DNA from: Clostridium beijerinckii
Lineage (GTDB): Bacteria; Bacillota; Clostridia; Clostridiales; Clostridiaceae
DNA length: 64,000 nt
Direction: 5' to 3'
NCBI RefSeq assembly: GCF_018223745.1
Contig: NZ_CP073653.1
Location: forward strand, 1,293,001 to 1,357,000
Below, in pieces: positions 42,726 through 52,850 of the stretch; within the stretch, counting starts at the first letter, position 1, and each line of letters begins with the position of its first letter. The notes under the pieces are model-generated. The model searched no databases and was not told the DNA's origin. It saw nothing but the letters and a program-made list of their open reading frames with translations. Both the position numbers and the translations under genes were made by a program.

Positions 42726-43178
42726 ATGAAACTTTCAACTAAAGGAAGATATGGAGTTAGAGCTATGGTTGACTTAGCATCTAATTATGGTGGTGCCCCA
42801 GTTTCAATAAAAACTATATCAAAGAGAGAAAATCTTTCGGAATACTATTTAGAACAGTTATTTAGCCCGCTTAGACGTGCTAATATGATTAGAAGTATAA
42901 GAGGTGCTCAAGGTGGATATGTTCTATGTAAACCGCCAAAAGACATAACGGTTGGCGATATTATGACTATTCTTGAAGGGCCAGTTGAGATAGCAGATTG
43001 TATTGATGGTGTTGAGTGCGATAGCTCGGATTGCTGTGCAACCAAAGCAGTTTGGGAGAAGATTAAAAGAAGCATAGACGATGTTATGAACTCAATTACA
43101 TTACAAGATATACTTGATGATTATGAGACAATTAAAAACAATAAGAATAATATTAAGATAGTGGATAGGAGTGAATGA
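42726..43178 (+). CDS. iscR: Rrf2 family iron-sulfur regulator
   Basis: This 150-residue Rrf2 protein starts MKLSTKGRYGVRAMVDLASN with a winged helix-turn-helix (SIKTISKRENLSEYYLEQLF). A Cys cluster ADCIDGVECDSSDCC follows in the region that holds the [2Fe-2S] ligands of IscR. CymR lacks these Cys, so IscR is the better name. It leads the iscS-iscU-mnmA genes and probably represses them when cluster supply is adequate. AAAAGGGGTG precedes ATG 42726. Confidence 0.9.
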   Translation: MKLSTKGRYGVRAMVDLASNYGGAPVSIKTISKRENLSEYYLEQLFSPLRRANMIRSIRGAQGGYVLCKPPKDITVGDIMTILEGPVEIADCIDGVECDSSDCCATKAVWEKIKRSIDDVMNSITLQDILDDYETIKNNKNNIKIVDRSE

Positions 43179-43180
43179 TT

Positions 43181-44362
43181 ATGAAGAACGTATATATGGA
43201 TTATTCAGCTACAACTTATGTAAAGCCAGAAGTATTAGAAGAAATGCTTCCTTATTTTACTGAAAAGTTTGGTAACCCATCTTCATTTTATGGAATATCA
43301 AGAGAAACAAAAAGAGCTATAGATAAGGCAAGAGAACAGATAGCAGAGGCGTTAAACTGTTTACCTGATGAAGTGTATTTTACAGGTGGCGGATCAGAGG
43401 CTGATAACTGGGCTATAAAAGGTATTGCATCAGCTCATAAGAATAAAGGAAACCATATAATAACAACTAAGATTGAGCATCATGCAGTTCTTCATACTTG
43501 TGAATACTTAGAGAAGAATGGCTTTGATGTTACATATTTAGATGTTGATGAAGAAGGTTTCATAAATTTAGATGACTTAAGAAATGCTATAACTGATAAG
43601 ACAATTTTAGTAAGTATTATGTTTGCTAATAATGAAATAGGAACAATTCAACCTATAAAAGAAATTGGAGAAATCTGTAGAGAAAAGAAAGTTTTCTTCC
43701 ATACAGATGCAGTTCAGGCTGTTGGAAATGTTCCTGTTGATGTTAAAGAAATGAATATAGATATGTTATCACTTGCAGGTCATAAGATTTATGGACCAAA
43801 AGGTATTGGAGTTCTTTATATAAAGAAGGGAATTAAAATTGATAATTTAATTCACGGTGGAGCTCAAGAAAAGAATAGAAGAGCAGGTACAGAAAATATT
43901 GCTTCTATCGTTGGACTTGGTAAAGCTCTTGAACTTGCTACTAATAATTTAGAAGAGCATATGAAAAGATTAACTGCGTTAAGAGAAAAATTAATAGCTG
44001 GTTTACTTGAAGTTCCATACACTAAATTAAATGGACCAAGAGGAGATAAGAGACTTCCTGGAAATGTTAATGTATGTTTTAGATTTATTGAAGGTGAATC
44101 GATTTTATTATCATTAGATTTTAAAGGGGTTTGTGCATCAAGCGGTAGTGCTTGTACTTCAGGTTCTTTAGATCCATCACATGTATTACTTGCAATCGGG
44201 CTTCCTCATGAAATTGCTCACGGATCATTAAGACTTAGTATGGGTGAAGGTTCAACAGAAGAAGATGTAGATTATGTTCTTGAAGTTGTACCACCAATTA
44301 TTGAAAGATTAAGAAATATGTCACCATTATGGGATGACTTTTTAAAGAAAGGGGAAAATTAA
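43181..44362 (+). CDS. iscS: Cysteine desulfurase
   Basis: A PLP enzyme of the NifS/IscS class: it has YMDYSATTYVKPEVLEEM, the PLP-binding TGGGSEADN and SLAGHKIYGPKGIG (Schiff-base Lys), and CASSGSACTSGS with the active Cys. It takes sulfur from cysteine for Fe-S assembly on IscU and for tRNA thiolation by MnmA, both encoded next. ATG 43181, 9 nt after AGGAG, fits better than ATG 43175. The start lies 2 nt past the iscR stop. Confidence 0.93.
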   Translation: MKNVYMDYSATTYVKPEVLEEMLPYFTEKFGNPSSFYGISRETKRAIDKAREQIAEALNCLPDEVYFTGGGSEADNWAIKGIASAHKNKGNHIITTKIEHHAVLHTCEYLEKNGFDVTYLDVDEEGFINLDDLRNAITDKTILVSIMFANNEIGTIQPIKEIGEICREKKVFFHTDAVQAVGNVPVDVKEMNIDMLSLAGHKIYGPKGIGVLYIKKGIKIDNLIHGGAQEKNRRAGTENIASIVGLGKALELATNNLEEHMKRLTALREKLIAGLLEVPYTKLNGPRGDKRLPGNVNVCFRFIEGESILLSLDFKGVCASSGSACTSGSLDPSHVLLAIGLPHEIAHGSLRLSMGEGSTEEDVDYVLEVVPPIIERLRNMSPLWDDFLKKGEN

Positions 44363-44363
44363 T

Positions 44364-44801
44364 ATGATATACAGTGAAAAAGTAATGGAACATTTCCAAA
44401 ATCCAAGAAACGTTGGAGAAATAGTAGATGCAAATGGTGTAGGTGAAGTTGGAAACGCTAAGTGTGGAGACATAATGAAAATCTACTTAAAAGTTGAAGA
44501 TAATATCATTAAAGATGTTAAATTTAAGACTTTTGGATGTGGATCAGCTATTGCTTCATCATCAATGGCTACAGAATTAATTAAAGGGAAAACATTAGAT
44601 GAAGCTTGGGAATTAACTAACAAAGCAGTTGCAGAAGCTTTAGATGGTCTTCCACCAGTAAAAATGCATTGTTCAGTTCTTGCAGAAGAAGCAATTCATA
44701 AAGCTATAAATGATTACAGAGCAAAAAATGGATTAGAAGTAATACCTATGGAAGAACATAGTGATGAAGATCTACATGCTGCTGTACATGGAGAAGAGTA
44801 A
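44364..44801 (+). CDS. iscU: Iron-sulfur scaffold protein (NifU-like/IscU)
   Basis: This 145-residue NifU N-terminal-type scaffold begins [20 protein letters not shown]. The ligand Cys are in [23 protein letters not shown] and [12 protein letters not shown], with the conserved Asp after the first Cys. It builds clusters with the adjacent desulfurase. It starts 1 nt past the iscS stop, after AAAGGGG. The acidic-His C-terminal tail ([16 protein letters not shown]) is a common clostridial extension. Confidence 0.92.
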   Translation: MIYSEKVMEHFQNPRNVGEIVDANGVGEVGNAKCGDIMKIYLKVEDNIIKDVKFKTFGCGSAIASSSMATELIKGKTLDEAWELTNKAVAEALDGLPPVKMHCSVLAEEAIHKAINDYRAKNGLEVIPMEEHSDEDLHAAVHGEE

Positions 44802-44812
44802 TAGGTGAATTT

Positions 44813-45889
44813 ATGAAGAAAAAAGTTTTAGTAGGTATGAGTGGTGGTGTAGATAGTTCTGTTGCTGCATATTTATTAAAACAGCAGGGATATGACGTCA
44901 TTGGTGCTACAATGCAGATTTGGCAGCACGATGAGGAATTTGAAGAAAGGGAAGGGGGCTGCTGCTCCCTTTCTGCTGTTGATGATGCAAGAAGAGTATG
45001 CGACAAACTTGATATACCATTTTATGTTTTGAATTTTAGAGATTATTTTAAGGAAAAAGTTATTGATAAATTTGTTCAAGAATACATAGACGGAAAAACT
45101 CCAAACCCTTGTATTGAATGTAATAAACATTTAAAGTTTGATGAACTTTTAAGAAGAGCAAGAGGTATAGGGGCAGATTATGTTGCTACTGGTCATTATG
45201 CTAAAATTGAAAAGCGAGATGATAGATATCTTTTAATCAGATCTGATGATGATAGAAAAGATCAAACGTATGCTTTATATAATTTTACTCAAGATCAGTT
45301 AGAACATACATTAATGCCTTGTGGAGATTATGAAAAGACAAAAATAAGAGAAATAGCGAAAGAAATTGGTCTTGCTGTTCATAATAAAAAGGATAGTGAA
45401 GAAATATGTTTCATTTCTGATAATAATCATGGGAAATATATTTCAGAAGCAGAACCAAATAGGGTTAAACCAGGTAACTTTGTCGATAAGAGTGGTAATA
45501 TACTAGGTAAGCATAAAGGAATTGTATATTATACTATTGGACAAAGAAAAGGACTTGGACTTTCACTTGGAAGGCCAGTATTTGTAACAAATATAAATGC
45601 TAAAACCAACGAAGTTGTACTAGGTTCTGAAGATGATATCTTCAAAACAGAATTAATTGCAACTGATGTGAATTTTATTCCTTTTGATAAACTAGAAAAA
45701 GAAATAGAAGTTACAGCGAAAATCAGATATTCTGCAAAACCGGCAGAAGCGACTTTAATACCACTTCCAAATGGTAGGGTGAAAGTTATCTTTAAGGAAA
45801 AACAAAGGGCAATAACTAAAGGTCAGTCAGTTGTATTTTATGATGATGAAATAGTAGTTGGCGGCGGAATAATAGAAAGTATAATCTAA
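44813..45889 (+). CDS. mnmA: tRNA-specific 2-thiouridylase
   Basis: The PP-loop [16 protein letters not shown] lies at residues 6-21. The two catalytic Cys regions are [14 protein letters not shown] and [10 protein letters not shown], followed by the beta-barrel [15 protein letters not shown]. MnmA adds sulfur to U34 of Lys, Glu and Gln tRNAs using sulfur relayed from IscS, which explains its place here. It follows iscU after 11 nt. A terminator at 45922 ends the operon. Confidence 0.95.
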   Translation: MKKKVLVGMSGGVDSSVAAYLLKQQGYDVIGATMQIWQHDEEFEEREGGCCSLSAVDDARRVCDKLDIPFYVLNFRDYFKEKVIDKFVQEYIDGKTPNPCIECNKHLKFDELLRRARGIGADYVATGHYAKIEKRDDRYLLIRSDDDRKDQTYALYNFTQDQLEHTLMPCGDYEKTKIREIAKEIGLAVHNKKDSEEICFISDNNHGKYISEAEPNRVKPGNFVDKSGNILGKHKGIVYYTIGQRKGLGLSLGRPVFVTNINAKTNEVVLGSEDDIFKTELIATDVNFIPFDKLEKEIEVTAKIRYSAKPAEATLIPLPNGRVKVIFKEKQRAITKGQSVVFYDDEIVVGGGIIESII

Positions 45890-45921
45890 AGAGTTATTGT
45901 AATTTAAATATTTTTAAAACT

Positions 45922-45947
45922 GAGAGTGCGTAAGTGCTCTCGTTTTT
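45922..45947 (+). terminator. Terminator of the isc-mnmA operon
   Basis: GAGAGTGC/GTGCTCTC stem followed by GTTTTTTG. From here to 46289 I see no further gene or structured element. Confidence 0.85.
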
Positions 45948-46289
45948 TGTTTGTTTGTTTTGGTTTGAGGTTGCAGAATATTTCAATATGCAAGTAGCAG
46001 AGGAGTGTTATAGACAGTAAAAAGCTTTATAGGTTCAGAGCAAGCTGCGCGTTTTACGAGAGGATTAACTATGTGATTTAGAATTAAAAAGAACTTTGTG
46101 AGTAATTGTCCTGATTTGATAATTGATAGAAATAATACTAAAAAGTTAGTATAAATAAACAATATATGTGAATATGAATTATCAGCTAGAAGGAATAAAA
46201 TATTTGCCTATATTTTACATAATAGTATTAACTTATGAAGATATACTTGATATAATATTTTTGGAAGTAAAAAATTGGAAGGTGATTTT

Positions 46290-46586
46290 TTGAATATCTT
46301 CAAGGCGTTAAAAAGATACGATGAACATGGCTTTAATTCTAAAGGATTTCATAAAAATGGCACGAAGTATGATGAGTATGGATTTGGTAAAAGAGGAATG
46401 CATAGAAATGGGACATATTATAACGAGGAAGGGTATGATAGAGAAGGATACGACAAAAAAGGATATGATAGAAATGGATTTAATAGTGCAGGTTTTGATA
46501 AAGAAGGATATAACAAAAATGGATATAACATATTAGGATACGACAGAGGTGGTGAATACTTAGAAGTAAGATATAAGTGGAAGTGA
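46290..46586 (+). CDS. Small pentad-repeat protein (G-[YF]-[DN]-x-x)
   Basis: I do not recognise this 98-residue protein. Almost all of it is a five-residue repeat: GYDREGYDKKGYDRNGFNSA, GFDKEGYNKNGYN and looser forms (YDEHGFNSKGFHKNG) at the N terminus. The repeat suggests an extended beta or solenoid-like rod rich in Tyr, Gly and charge. There is no signal peptide. The start is TTG 46290 with AAGGTG upstream; TTG 46275 overlaps that site. It stands alone with no clear partner. Confidence 0.65.
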   Translation: MNIFKALKRYDEHGFNSKGFHKNGTKYDEYGFGKRGMHRNGTYYNEEGYDREGYDKKGYDRNGFNSAGFDKEGYNKNGYNILGYDRGGEYLEVRYKWK

Positions 46587-47189
46587 TTGGAGTAAATCTA
46601 AATAATAAGAGGGTAATGTCATGAAGCGAATAAAAAGCTGCATTTCTAAATCGGCATTTAGAATGAACATTTTATACTTACATTAATTTTTCTAATAACT
46701 GATAATGGTAGTGTCTCTTTTATTAAAGTTAAAGAAAACGGTTGTATATTATTGAATAGATTCACCTAAATTCTAAGGATATTAAAATTTTGTCTCAAAA
46801 ATTTTAGTTGATGAAATTAAGTACTTACTAAATAGTAGGTACTATTTTTATTCTCTAGTACTGCTCATGAAGACAAAGTATCCACAATGTATGATGATGA
46901 AAGTATTGGTATTTTCGTAGGAGCTCGCCCATAGAGGCAAAGGCTTCATAATTAAACATATTCGTCTACGATTTTTTAAGTGTAAAATTATTGTGCGGTA
47001 AAATTATACATGTGAGCATATTAATATGAATAATTTTCCTCTTGTTGGAGACTATATCAAATGAACTAGATTTAGTTTATTAACTATATTACTTATTTTA
47101 GAGAATATAGGGGGAACACTACAGTATATAGTGTATAGACATAAACAGGCATAAGGACTTTCTATTAAAAATTATTTTGGAGGTGCACA
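46587..47189. other. Gene-free 603-bp stretch with two hairpins
   Basis: A terminator-like hairpin GTACTTACTA/TAGTAGGTAC with TTTTTA is at about 46824-46852. A second structure at about 46913-46980 has TTCGTAG and CTACGA-TTTTTT enclosing GGAGCTCGCCC and GAGGCAAAGGCTTC, which could be a small RNA with its terminator. No open frame of convincing composition is present. Confidence 0.4.
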
Positions 47190-47690
47190 ATGTTTAAAAC
47201 TAGAGACTTCTATTTCAAGAAAGTTTATAACATTAAAGGCAAAAAGATTGGCATTATAGAAGACTTATACATAGATTTCTTTTGGGGAAAGATTGTAGGA
47301 TTTAAGGTATCCAATAGCCATCTGTTCTCTAAAAATAACTATATAGACATGGAAGATGTTATAGATATAGGTGAAGATGTAATAATAGAAAATATAAAAA
47401 AAGGTGAGGGACTTACATTTAAAGAGATTAAGTATATGGAAGTTATTGATACATTGGGGAATGTTAAAGGAGTTCTAGAGGATATTATAATAGATATACA
47501 AGATTATTCAATTAAAGCAATAGTTATAAGCTCAGGGTTAGTAGATAAAATGATAAAGGGTAAGCAAATTATTCTATTAAATAGATGCATCCTCGGAGAG
47601 GAATATATATTATATACAGGAAATGAGGGAGTTATGTTTAAAACTTTACCTCATAATATGGATAGGCACAATGCAATTAAGAAAGCATAA
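47190..47690 (+). CDS. PRC-barrel domain protein
   Basis: This 166-residue protein holds two PRC-barrel-like units: VYNIKGKKIGIIEDLYIDFF...FKVSNSHLFSKNNYIDMEDV and EVIDTLGNVKGVLEDIIIDI...AIVISSG. Such barrels occur in RimM and photosynthetic proteins and bind RNA or proteins; the role here is unknown. GGAGGTGC lies before ATG 47190. It overlaps the next gene by 20 nt, so the two are translationally coupled, suggesting that it acts with the membrane transporter. Confidence 0.8.
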   Translation: MFKTRDFYFKKVYNIKGKKIGIIEDLYIDFFWGKIVGFKVSNSHLFSKNNYIDMEDVIDIGEDVIIENIKKGEGLTFKEIKYMEVIDTLGNVKGVLEDIIIDIQDYSIKAIVISSGLVDKMIKGKQIILLNRCILGEEYILYTGNEGVMFKTLPHNMDRHNAIKKA

Positions 47691-48699
47691 AAAAGCAATT
47701 CTTCTAGGTATAACCCTATTATGCTTTATTAGCTTAATATTAGCTTACATTTTTAACAAATCAATAAATTCAATAATAAATATTATTGTAGCATCTTTTA
47801 TTTTAGCTTATACTTTGACTCCTATTAGGGATGGATTTGAGGCAAAATTTAGAATAAGCAAGAAAATATCCTCAATAGTGGTTATATTAATAATTATAGG
47901 TATCATAACTGCATGTATAATTGTTATAGTTCCTACGCTATTTAATGAGATATCCAATATCAGTAATATATTTGATAACGTAAGCAACTTACTTGAAGGA
48001 ATGTTAAAGAAAAATAACTTGGATGACTTTTCTACCACTAATGTAATTTATAATGAAATTTTAGAAAAAGGAAATGTTTTTTGGACAAATTTTTCAGAAA
48101 ATGCAGTGGAAAATTTAATGAGCATTGGAGATAATGCAATGTCACTAGCAATAATACCTATTATGGTTTATTACTTTCTTTGCGATGGTAATAAAATATA
48201 TAGTAAAATGCTGTTGCTATTGCCAACTTCTAAAAGAGGGCTTACTAAAAAAATATTAAGCGATATTGATAGAGTATTAACAAGATATATAACAAGTCAA
48301 TTGATGCTTTCGGGATTGATAGGCGGATTAACATTGATATTGTTATTATTATTGAAAGTAAAATTTCCTTTATGGATTTCTATATTGAATGCAATTTTAA
48401 ACATAATACCTTATTTTGGACCAATTTTTGGTGCAGTTCCGGCGGTAATAGTTGCACTTTTAGATTCTCCAATAAAGGCATTTTGGGTAATTGTGGGTAT
48501 GTTCATAATTCAACAGCTTGAGGGCGATATTTTATCTCCGAAAATAACAGGGGACAGCACAGAAATGCATCCATTTGTTATAATAATTTTATTACTTATA
48601 GGAGATAAATTTGGCGGATTTGTTGGGATGGTTTTAGTAGTGCCAATAGCTGTTATTATAAAAGTTTTATATGATGATATAAATTACTATCTGTTCTAG
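47671..48699 (+). CDS. AI-2E/PerM family transporter
   Basis: This 342-residue protein has eight or so membrane segments: AILLGITLLCFISLILAYIF, IINIIVASFILAYTLTPIRD and IVVILIIIGIITACIIVIVP at the N terminus, then the family core LMLSGLIGGLTLILLLLLK, PLWISILNAILNIIPYFGP and DSPIKAFWVIVGMFIIQQLE. The start is ATG 47671 within the end of the PRC-barrel gene. Members export or tolerate small molecules, including autoinducer-2 or Na+/H+ exchange; the substrate cannot be told from sequence. Confidence 0.85.
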   Translation: MQLRKHKKAILLGITLLCFISLILAYIFNKSINSIINIIVASFILAYTLTPIRDGFEAKFRISKKISSIVVILIIIGIITACIIVIVPTLFNEISNISNIFDNVSNLLEGMLKKNNLDDFSTTNVIYNEILEKGNVFWTNFSENAVENLMSIGDNAMSLAIIPIMVYYFLCDGNKIYSKMLLLLPTSKRGLTKKILSDIDRVLTRYITSQLMLSGLIGGLTLILLLLLKVKFPLWISILNAILNIIPYFGPIFGAVPAVIVALLDSPIKAFWVIVGMFIIQQLEGDILSPKITGDSTEMHPFVIIILLLIGDKFGGFVGMVLVVPIAVIIKVLYDDINYYLF

Positions 48700-48701
48700 A
48701 T

Positions 48702-49042
48702 TTTATAGATAAAAAACTTAAAGATTGGACTTATTAGATGAACATTTTACAAAGTTACTAAAACCTTAAGTTCGTATCTGCACTAGAAATCATAAATATA
48801 TTTATAACCACAAGGGCAATAATATGAAGAAAACATTTGAAAATGAGCTGTTAAAGGTACTTAAGCAGAAAACCCAAAAAGTGATGCTCCGAATTTTATA
48901 TTTGGTTAGCAGAATTTTCACACAGTGCAACTTTATAGCCTTAGAATCACCCATCATAATTACCTAGAAACTGGAACAAAAGTATATTATTCATTTCGGT
49001 GAGTTATACACATAAGTATAGATTATAGTTGGGTTATCTATA
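48702..49042. mobile_element. Family C repeat, inverted and decayed copy
   Basis: It runs opposite to the 31014 and 32353 copies at its left (GAAAATGAGCTGTTAAAGGT is the reverse complement of their AGCTCATTTTC region). Its right end matches the right end of the 25457 element (TGCAACTTTATAGCCTTAGA, TTCATTTCGGTGAGTTATAC, GTTGGGTTATCTATA). Confidence 0.7.
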
Positions 49043-49083
49043 AAAAAGCTTATGCATTAGGGGTGTACAAATAAAGTTGAATA

Positions 49084-49112
49084 TTGACATAATTATCTAT
49101 ATGAAATATAAT
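49084..49112 (+). promoter_or_regulatory. alaS promoter
   Basis: TTGACA (49084-49089), a 17-nt spacer and TATAAT (49107-49112), both perfect consensus, starting the T-box leader. Confidence 0.88.
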
Positions 49113-49130
49113 TTTGATGAAATAATTAAA

Positions 49131-49337
49131 TATTAAGCGATGAATAGGATAAGTAAATTTATCATAGTCATTTCAGAGAAAAAGTGGTTGGTGAAAACTT
49201 TTGGCTATATATTTTGAAGCTACCTAGGAGCTATAAATTACTAAGTGATGTATGATTATATCATACATAATTAGGGTGGTACCGCGGAATTCCAGCTTTC
49301 GTCCCTATATCTATTTGGGGAGAGGGCTTTTTTTATT
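49131..49337 (+). promoter_or_regulatory. Alanine T-box riboswitch
   Basis: AAGCGATGAATAGGATAAGT is the Stem I base, AGAGAAAAAGTGGTTGGTG the following conserved part. The specifier loop reads GAA-GCT-ACC with GCU (Ala) at 49219-49221. The T-box AGGGTGGTACCGCG is at 49273-49286, followed by a terminator ending in GGGCTTTTTTT. Uncharged tRNA-Ala would allow read-through to alaS. Confidence 0.93.
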
Positions 49338-49350
49338 TGGTAAATTATAC

Positions 49351-49596
49351 ACCTATAAAAAGAGCAGCTATGCTGCAATTAGGATCTTTTCGCATTTGAA
49401 AAAGGCAGCTATGCTGCAAATAATAACTTTTCACCTATAAAAAGAGCAGCTATGCTGCAAATAATAACTTTTCGCCTATAAAAAAGAGCAGCTATGCACT
49501 ACTGAAAAGAGCAGCTACGCTGCAATACGGAACTTTTCTGCAATTAGGATCTTTTCGCCTATAAAAAGAGCAGTGGTTCTGCAATTAATAACTTGT
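49351..49596 (+). repeat. Tandem 40-bp hairpin repeats in the alaS leader
   Basis: Five to six units of about 40 bp share CTATAAAAAGAGCAGC then TATGCTGCAA and AATAACTTTTCGC. GCAGC-TAT-GCTGC is a self-complementary hairpin. They lie between the T-box terminator and the alaS ribosome site. Some units are mutated (GCAGTGGTTCTGC keeps pairing through compensatory-looking changes; TATGCACTACTG does not). Confidence 0.85.
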
Positions 49597-49708
49597 CACA
49601 AATAATTATGAAATCTTAAATCTTCATAAGAAGATTATAAACAATAAAAAGATATTCACAATGGATATCGGAGTCAACTGTTAACTGAAAAAAATGGAGG
49701 AATAGTTT

Positions 49709-52348
49709 ATGAAATTTATGAAAACCAATGACTTAAGAGAAGCATACTTGAAATTTTTTGAAAGTAAAGATCATCTAAGAATGGATAGCTTTTCTTTGGT
49801 TCCAAAGAACGATAAAAGTTTATTATTAATAAATGCAGGAATGGCTCCGTTGAAGCCTTATTTTACTGGATTACAAGAGCCACCAAAGAGAAGAATTACA
49901 ACTTGTCAAAAATGTATTAGAACAGGGGATATCGAAAACGTAGGTATTACAAGTAGACATGGTACTTTCTTTGAGATGCTTGGAAACTTTTCTTTTGCAG
50001 ATTATTTCAAGAAAGAAATAATTCCTTGGGCTTGGGAATTTATCACAGAAGTGTTGGAACTTCCTAAAGATAGATTATATGTAACTATATATTTAGATGA
50101 TGATGAAGCATATGAATATTGGACTACACTTACAGATGTAGATAAAACTCATATATTTAGATTAGGCAAAGAAGATAATTTCTGGGAACATGGTGCAGGT
50201 CCATGCGGTCCTTGTACAGAAATTCATTTTAATAGATCAGAGGAAATACCAACTAACGCTGATGAGTTCGTTAAATTAGCAGATGAAGATAAGATAATAG
50301 AATTCTGGAACCTTGTTTTCACTCAATTTGATGGTGATGGAAAAGGAAATTATGAAAAACTTGCTAATACTAACATTGATACAGGTATGGGACTTGAAAG
50401 ACTTGCAACTATAATGCAAGAGAAGAATAGTATTTTTGAAATTGATACATTAGAAAATATTTTAAGTGAAGTTGCAAAATTAGCTAATGTTAAATATGGA
50501 GAAAATCAAAAAACAGATATATCTTTAAGATTAATAACTGACCATATTAGATCGATAACTTTCATGATTTCAGATGATGTTATGCCATCAAATGAAGGTA
50601 GAGGGTATGTTTTAAGAAGACTTCTTAGAAGAGCAGCAAGACATGGGAAAACTTTAGGGATTAAAGAAGCATTCCTTTGTAACTTATGCGATACTGTTAT
50701 AAGAGATTCAAGTGAAGCTTATCCAGAACTAAATAGCAAAAAAGAATATATTAAAAAAGTAATTAAAATAGAAGAAGATAAATTTAGAGAAACTTTAGAT
50801 TCAGGAATGGAAATATTAAATGGATTTATAAGTGAACTAAAAGCAAAGAATGAAAAAGTTCTTAGTGGTGTAGATGGATTTAAATTATATGATACATTTG
50901 GTTTTCCGATGGAACTTACAAAAGAAATATTAGAAGATGAAGGCTTATCATTAGATGAAGATGCTTTCCACGAAGAAATGAAAGTTCAAAGAGAAAGAGC
51001 TAGAAGTGCAAGAAAAGTTTCTAATTACATGGGAACTGATGTTAAAACATTAGATATTATACCAGGAGAAATCGAAACTGTTTTTGATGGATATGACAAT
51101 GATACTTTAAATGCAGAAGTTAAAGTGTTAATTGAAGGTGAAGACTTTACAGATGCTATAACAGAAGGAAATAAAGCTATTATAGTTACTGATGTTACTC
51201 CTTTATACGCTGAAATGGGTGGTCAAATAGGAGATACAGGTGTAATATTTAATGATGGTTTTAAAGCTAATGTGCTTGATACTAAAAAGAACATAGGTGG
51301 AAAAATAGTTCATTTTGTTGAAGTTGTATCAGGAGAACTTAAAGTGGGAGATACAGTTACTATAGAAGTGGATAAAGTTAGACGTGAAAATATTAAGAAG
51401 AACCACACTGCAACTCACCTTTTAGATAAAGCTTTAACTGAGGTTCTTGGATCACATGTTCATCAAGCTGGATCATATGTAAGTCATGATAGACTTAGAT
51501 TTGACTTTTCTCACTTTGAAGCTATGACAGAGGAAGAAATAAGTAGGGTTGAAGATTTAGTAAATGAAGCAGTTACAAGTGTTACACCAGTTGTTACAGA
51601 AGTTATGGATCTTCAAGAAGCAAAAAATAGTGGAGCTATAGGTATATTTGATGATAAATATGCTGATAAAGTTAGAGTTGTAAGTGCAGGGGAATACTCT
51701 AAAGAATTATGTGGTGGAACACATATAGATAACACAGGAAAGATTGGTTTATTCAAAATTATATCTGAAAGTGGTATTGCTGCAGGAACAAGAAGAATTG
51801 AAGCTGTAATAGGAAAAGAAGCTTATAAGATAGTAAATGAAAAGAAAGATTTATTAAAAGAAATTTCAACTAAGCTTAAATGCTCAGAAAAAGAATTATT
51901 AGCTAAACTTGAGCAACAAGTTAAGGAGCTTAAGGAAAAAGATAAAGAAATAACAGCTCTAAAATCTAAATTCGCATCAATGGGAATAGATGATATAGTA
52001 TCTTCTTCAAGAAACGTTAAGGATATAAATGTAATTTCTTATGAATTAAAAGACGTTGATAGTGATACTTTAAGAGATGTATGCGAAAAGGTAAGAGATA
52101 AAGCTCCAAATAGCATAGTTTTACTTATGAGTGCAAATGCTGGAAAAGTTATTATTTGTGCTATGGCAACTAAAGATGCAGTAGCTAAAGGTGCTCATTG
52201 CGGAAAGTTAATAAAAGAAATATCTTCTATGCTTGGCGGCGGTGGCGGCGGAAGACCAGACATGGCTCAAGCAGGTGGAAAGATGCCAGAAAAGATACAA
52301 GAGGCGATTGAAGAATCATATAAAATAGTGGAAACTTTAGCAAAGTAG
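49709..52348 (+). CDS. alaS: Alanyl-tRNA synthetase
   Basis: This 879-residue class II synthetase starts [20 protein letters not shown]. Catalytic motifs include [42 protein letters not shown] and [12 protein letters not shown]. The editing domain has [14 protein letters not shown] (HxxxH) and [12 protein letters not shown], and the C-terminal oligomerisation/C-Ala part ends with a Gly-rich [15 protein letters not shown]. The start at 49709 has GGAGG 8 nt upstream. It is controlled by the T-box leader. The gene is complete. Confidence 0.96.
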   Translation: MKFMKTNDLREAYLKFFESKDHLRMDSFSLVPKNDKSLLLINAGMAPLKPYFTGLQEPPKRRITTCQKCIRTGDIENVGITSRHGTFFEMLGNFSFADYFKKEIIPWAWEFITEVLELPKDRLYVTIYLDDDEAYEYWTTLTDVDKTHIFRLGKEDNFWEHGAGPCGPCTEIHFNRSEEIPTNADEFVKLADEDKIIEFWNLVFTQFDGDGKGNYEKLANTNIDTGMGLERLATIMQEKNSIFEIDTLENILSEVAKLANVKYGENQKTDISLRLITDHIRSITFMISDDVMPSNEGRGYVLRRLLRRAARHGKTLGIKEAFLCNLCDTVIRDSSEAYPELNSKKEYIKKVIKIEEDKFRETLDSGMEILNGFISELKAKNEKVLSGVDGFKLYDTFGFPMELTKEILEDEGLSLDEDAFHEEMKVQRERARSARKVSNYMGTDVKTLDIIPGEIETVFDGYDNDTLNAEVKVLIEGEDFTDAITEGNKAIIVTDVTPLYAEMGGQIGDTGVIFNDGFKANVLDTKKNIGGKIVHFVEVVSGELKVGDTVTIEVDKVRRENIKKNHTATHLLDKALTEVLGSHVHQAGSYVSHDRLRFDFSHFEAMTEEEISRVEDLVNEAVTSVTPVVTEVMDLQEAKNSGAIGIFDDKYADKVRVVSAGEYSKELCGGTHIDNTGKIGLFKIISESGIAAGTRRIEAVIGKEAYKIVNEKKDLLKEISTKLKCSEKELLAKLEQQVKELKEKDKEITALKSKFASMGIDDIVSSSRNVKDINVISYELKDVDSDTLRDVCEKVRDKAPNSIVLLMSANAGKVIICAMATKDAVAKGAHCGKLIKEISSMLGGGGGGRPDMAQAGGKMPEKIQEAIEESYKIVETLAK

Positions 52349-52453
52349 TATACTTTTTATAAAAAATAGGTTATAATCTAATTATAGTTAGTGAATAAAT
52401 TTAAAAAATAAAGTTAATAATAAATATGGATATCGTTTCCTTATAAAATGATT

Positions 52454-52484
52454 AAGGGGGTGAGTTGCTTTAAGTAGCAATTTT
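52454..52484 (+). promoter_or_regulatory. Hairpin-bridged ribosome binding site of ireB
   Basis: AAGGGGG lies 24 nt before ATG 52485, too far for normal use. The hairpin TTGCT/AGCAA (52465-52480) between them would bring the gap to about 8 nt when folded. No other in-frame start or ribosome site is visible. Confidence 0.55.
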
Positions 52485-52742
52485 ATGAGTAATAATATTG
52501 AACATACAATGCAATTTGATTTAAGTAAGAATAAAGAAGCTCTTACAAAAACAATATTAACAGAGGTTTATAATTCATTACAGGAAAAAGGATATAATCC
52601 TATAAATCAATTAGTTGGATATTTGATTTCAGGAGACCCTACTTACATCACTAATTACAACGGAGCAAGAGCTTTAGTAAGAAAACTCGAGAGAGATGAC
52701 ATACTAGAAGAAGTTATAAAATCTTATTTAGAGATAAAGTAG
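52485..52742 (+). CDS. ireB: IreB family regulatory phosphoprotein (DUF965)
   Basis: This 85-residue protein begins with the conserved HTMQFDLSKNKEALTKTILT, followed by VYNSLQEKGYNPINQLVGYL, SGDPTYITNYNGARALVRKL, the full IreB family pattern. In Enterococcus IreB is a substrate of the IreK kinase/IreP phosphatase and affects cell-wall stress tolerance; the Thr near the N terminus is the modified region. The alaS-ireB-ruvX order is conserved in Firmicutes. Its ribosome site is unusual and a terminator follows. Confidence 0.9.
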   Translation: MSNNIEHTMQFDLSKNKEALTKTILTEVYNSLQEKGYNPINQLVGYLISGDPTYITNYNGARALVRKLERDDILEEVIKSYLEIK

Positions 52743-52744
52743 AG

Positions 52745-52775
52745 AGTGCCCGTTTATAACGGGCACTTTTAATTT
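52745..52775 (+). terminator. Terminator of ireB
   Basis: AGTGCCCGTT/AACGGGCACT stem followed by TTTAATTTT. Confidence 0.88.
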
Positions 52776-52850
52776 TAGTATATGAAAGAAAGCGTGATAT
52801 CGAGATTTTCTTGATATTTGATGCTTATATGTTGTGAGAGGTGCTGTAAT

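Noticed and set aside
49351..49596. CRISPR array
   Set aside because: Units are adjacent imperfect 40-bp repeats without unique spacers and no cas genes are nearby.
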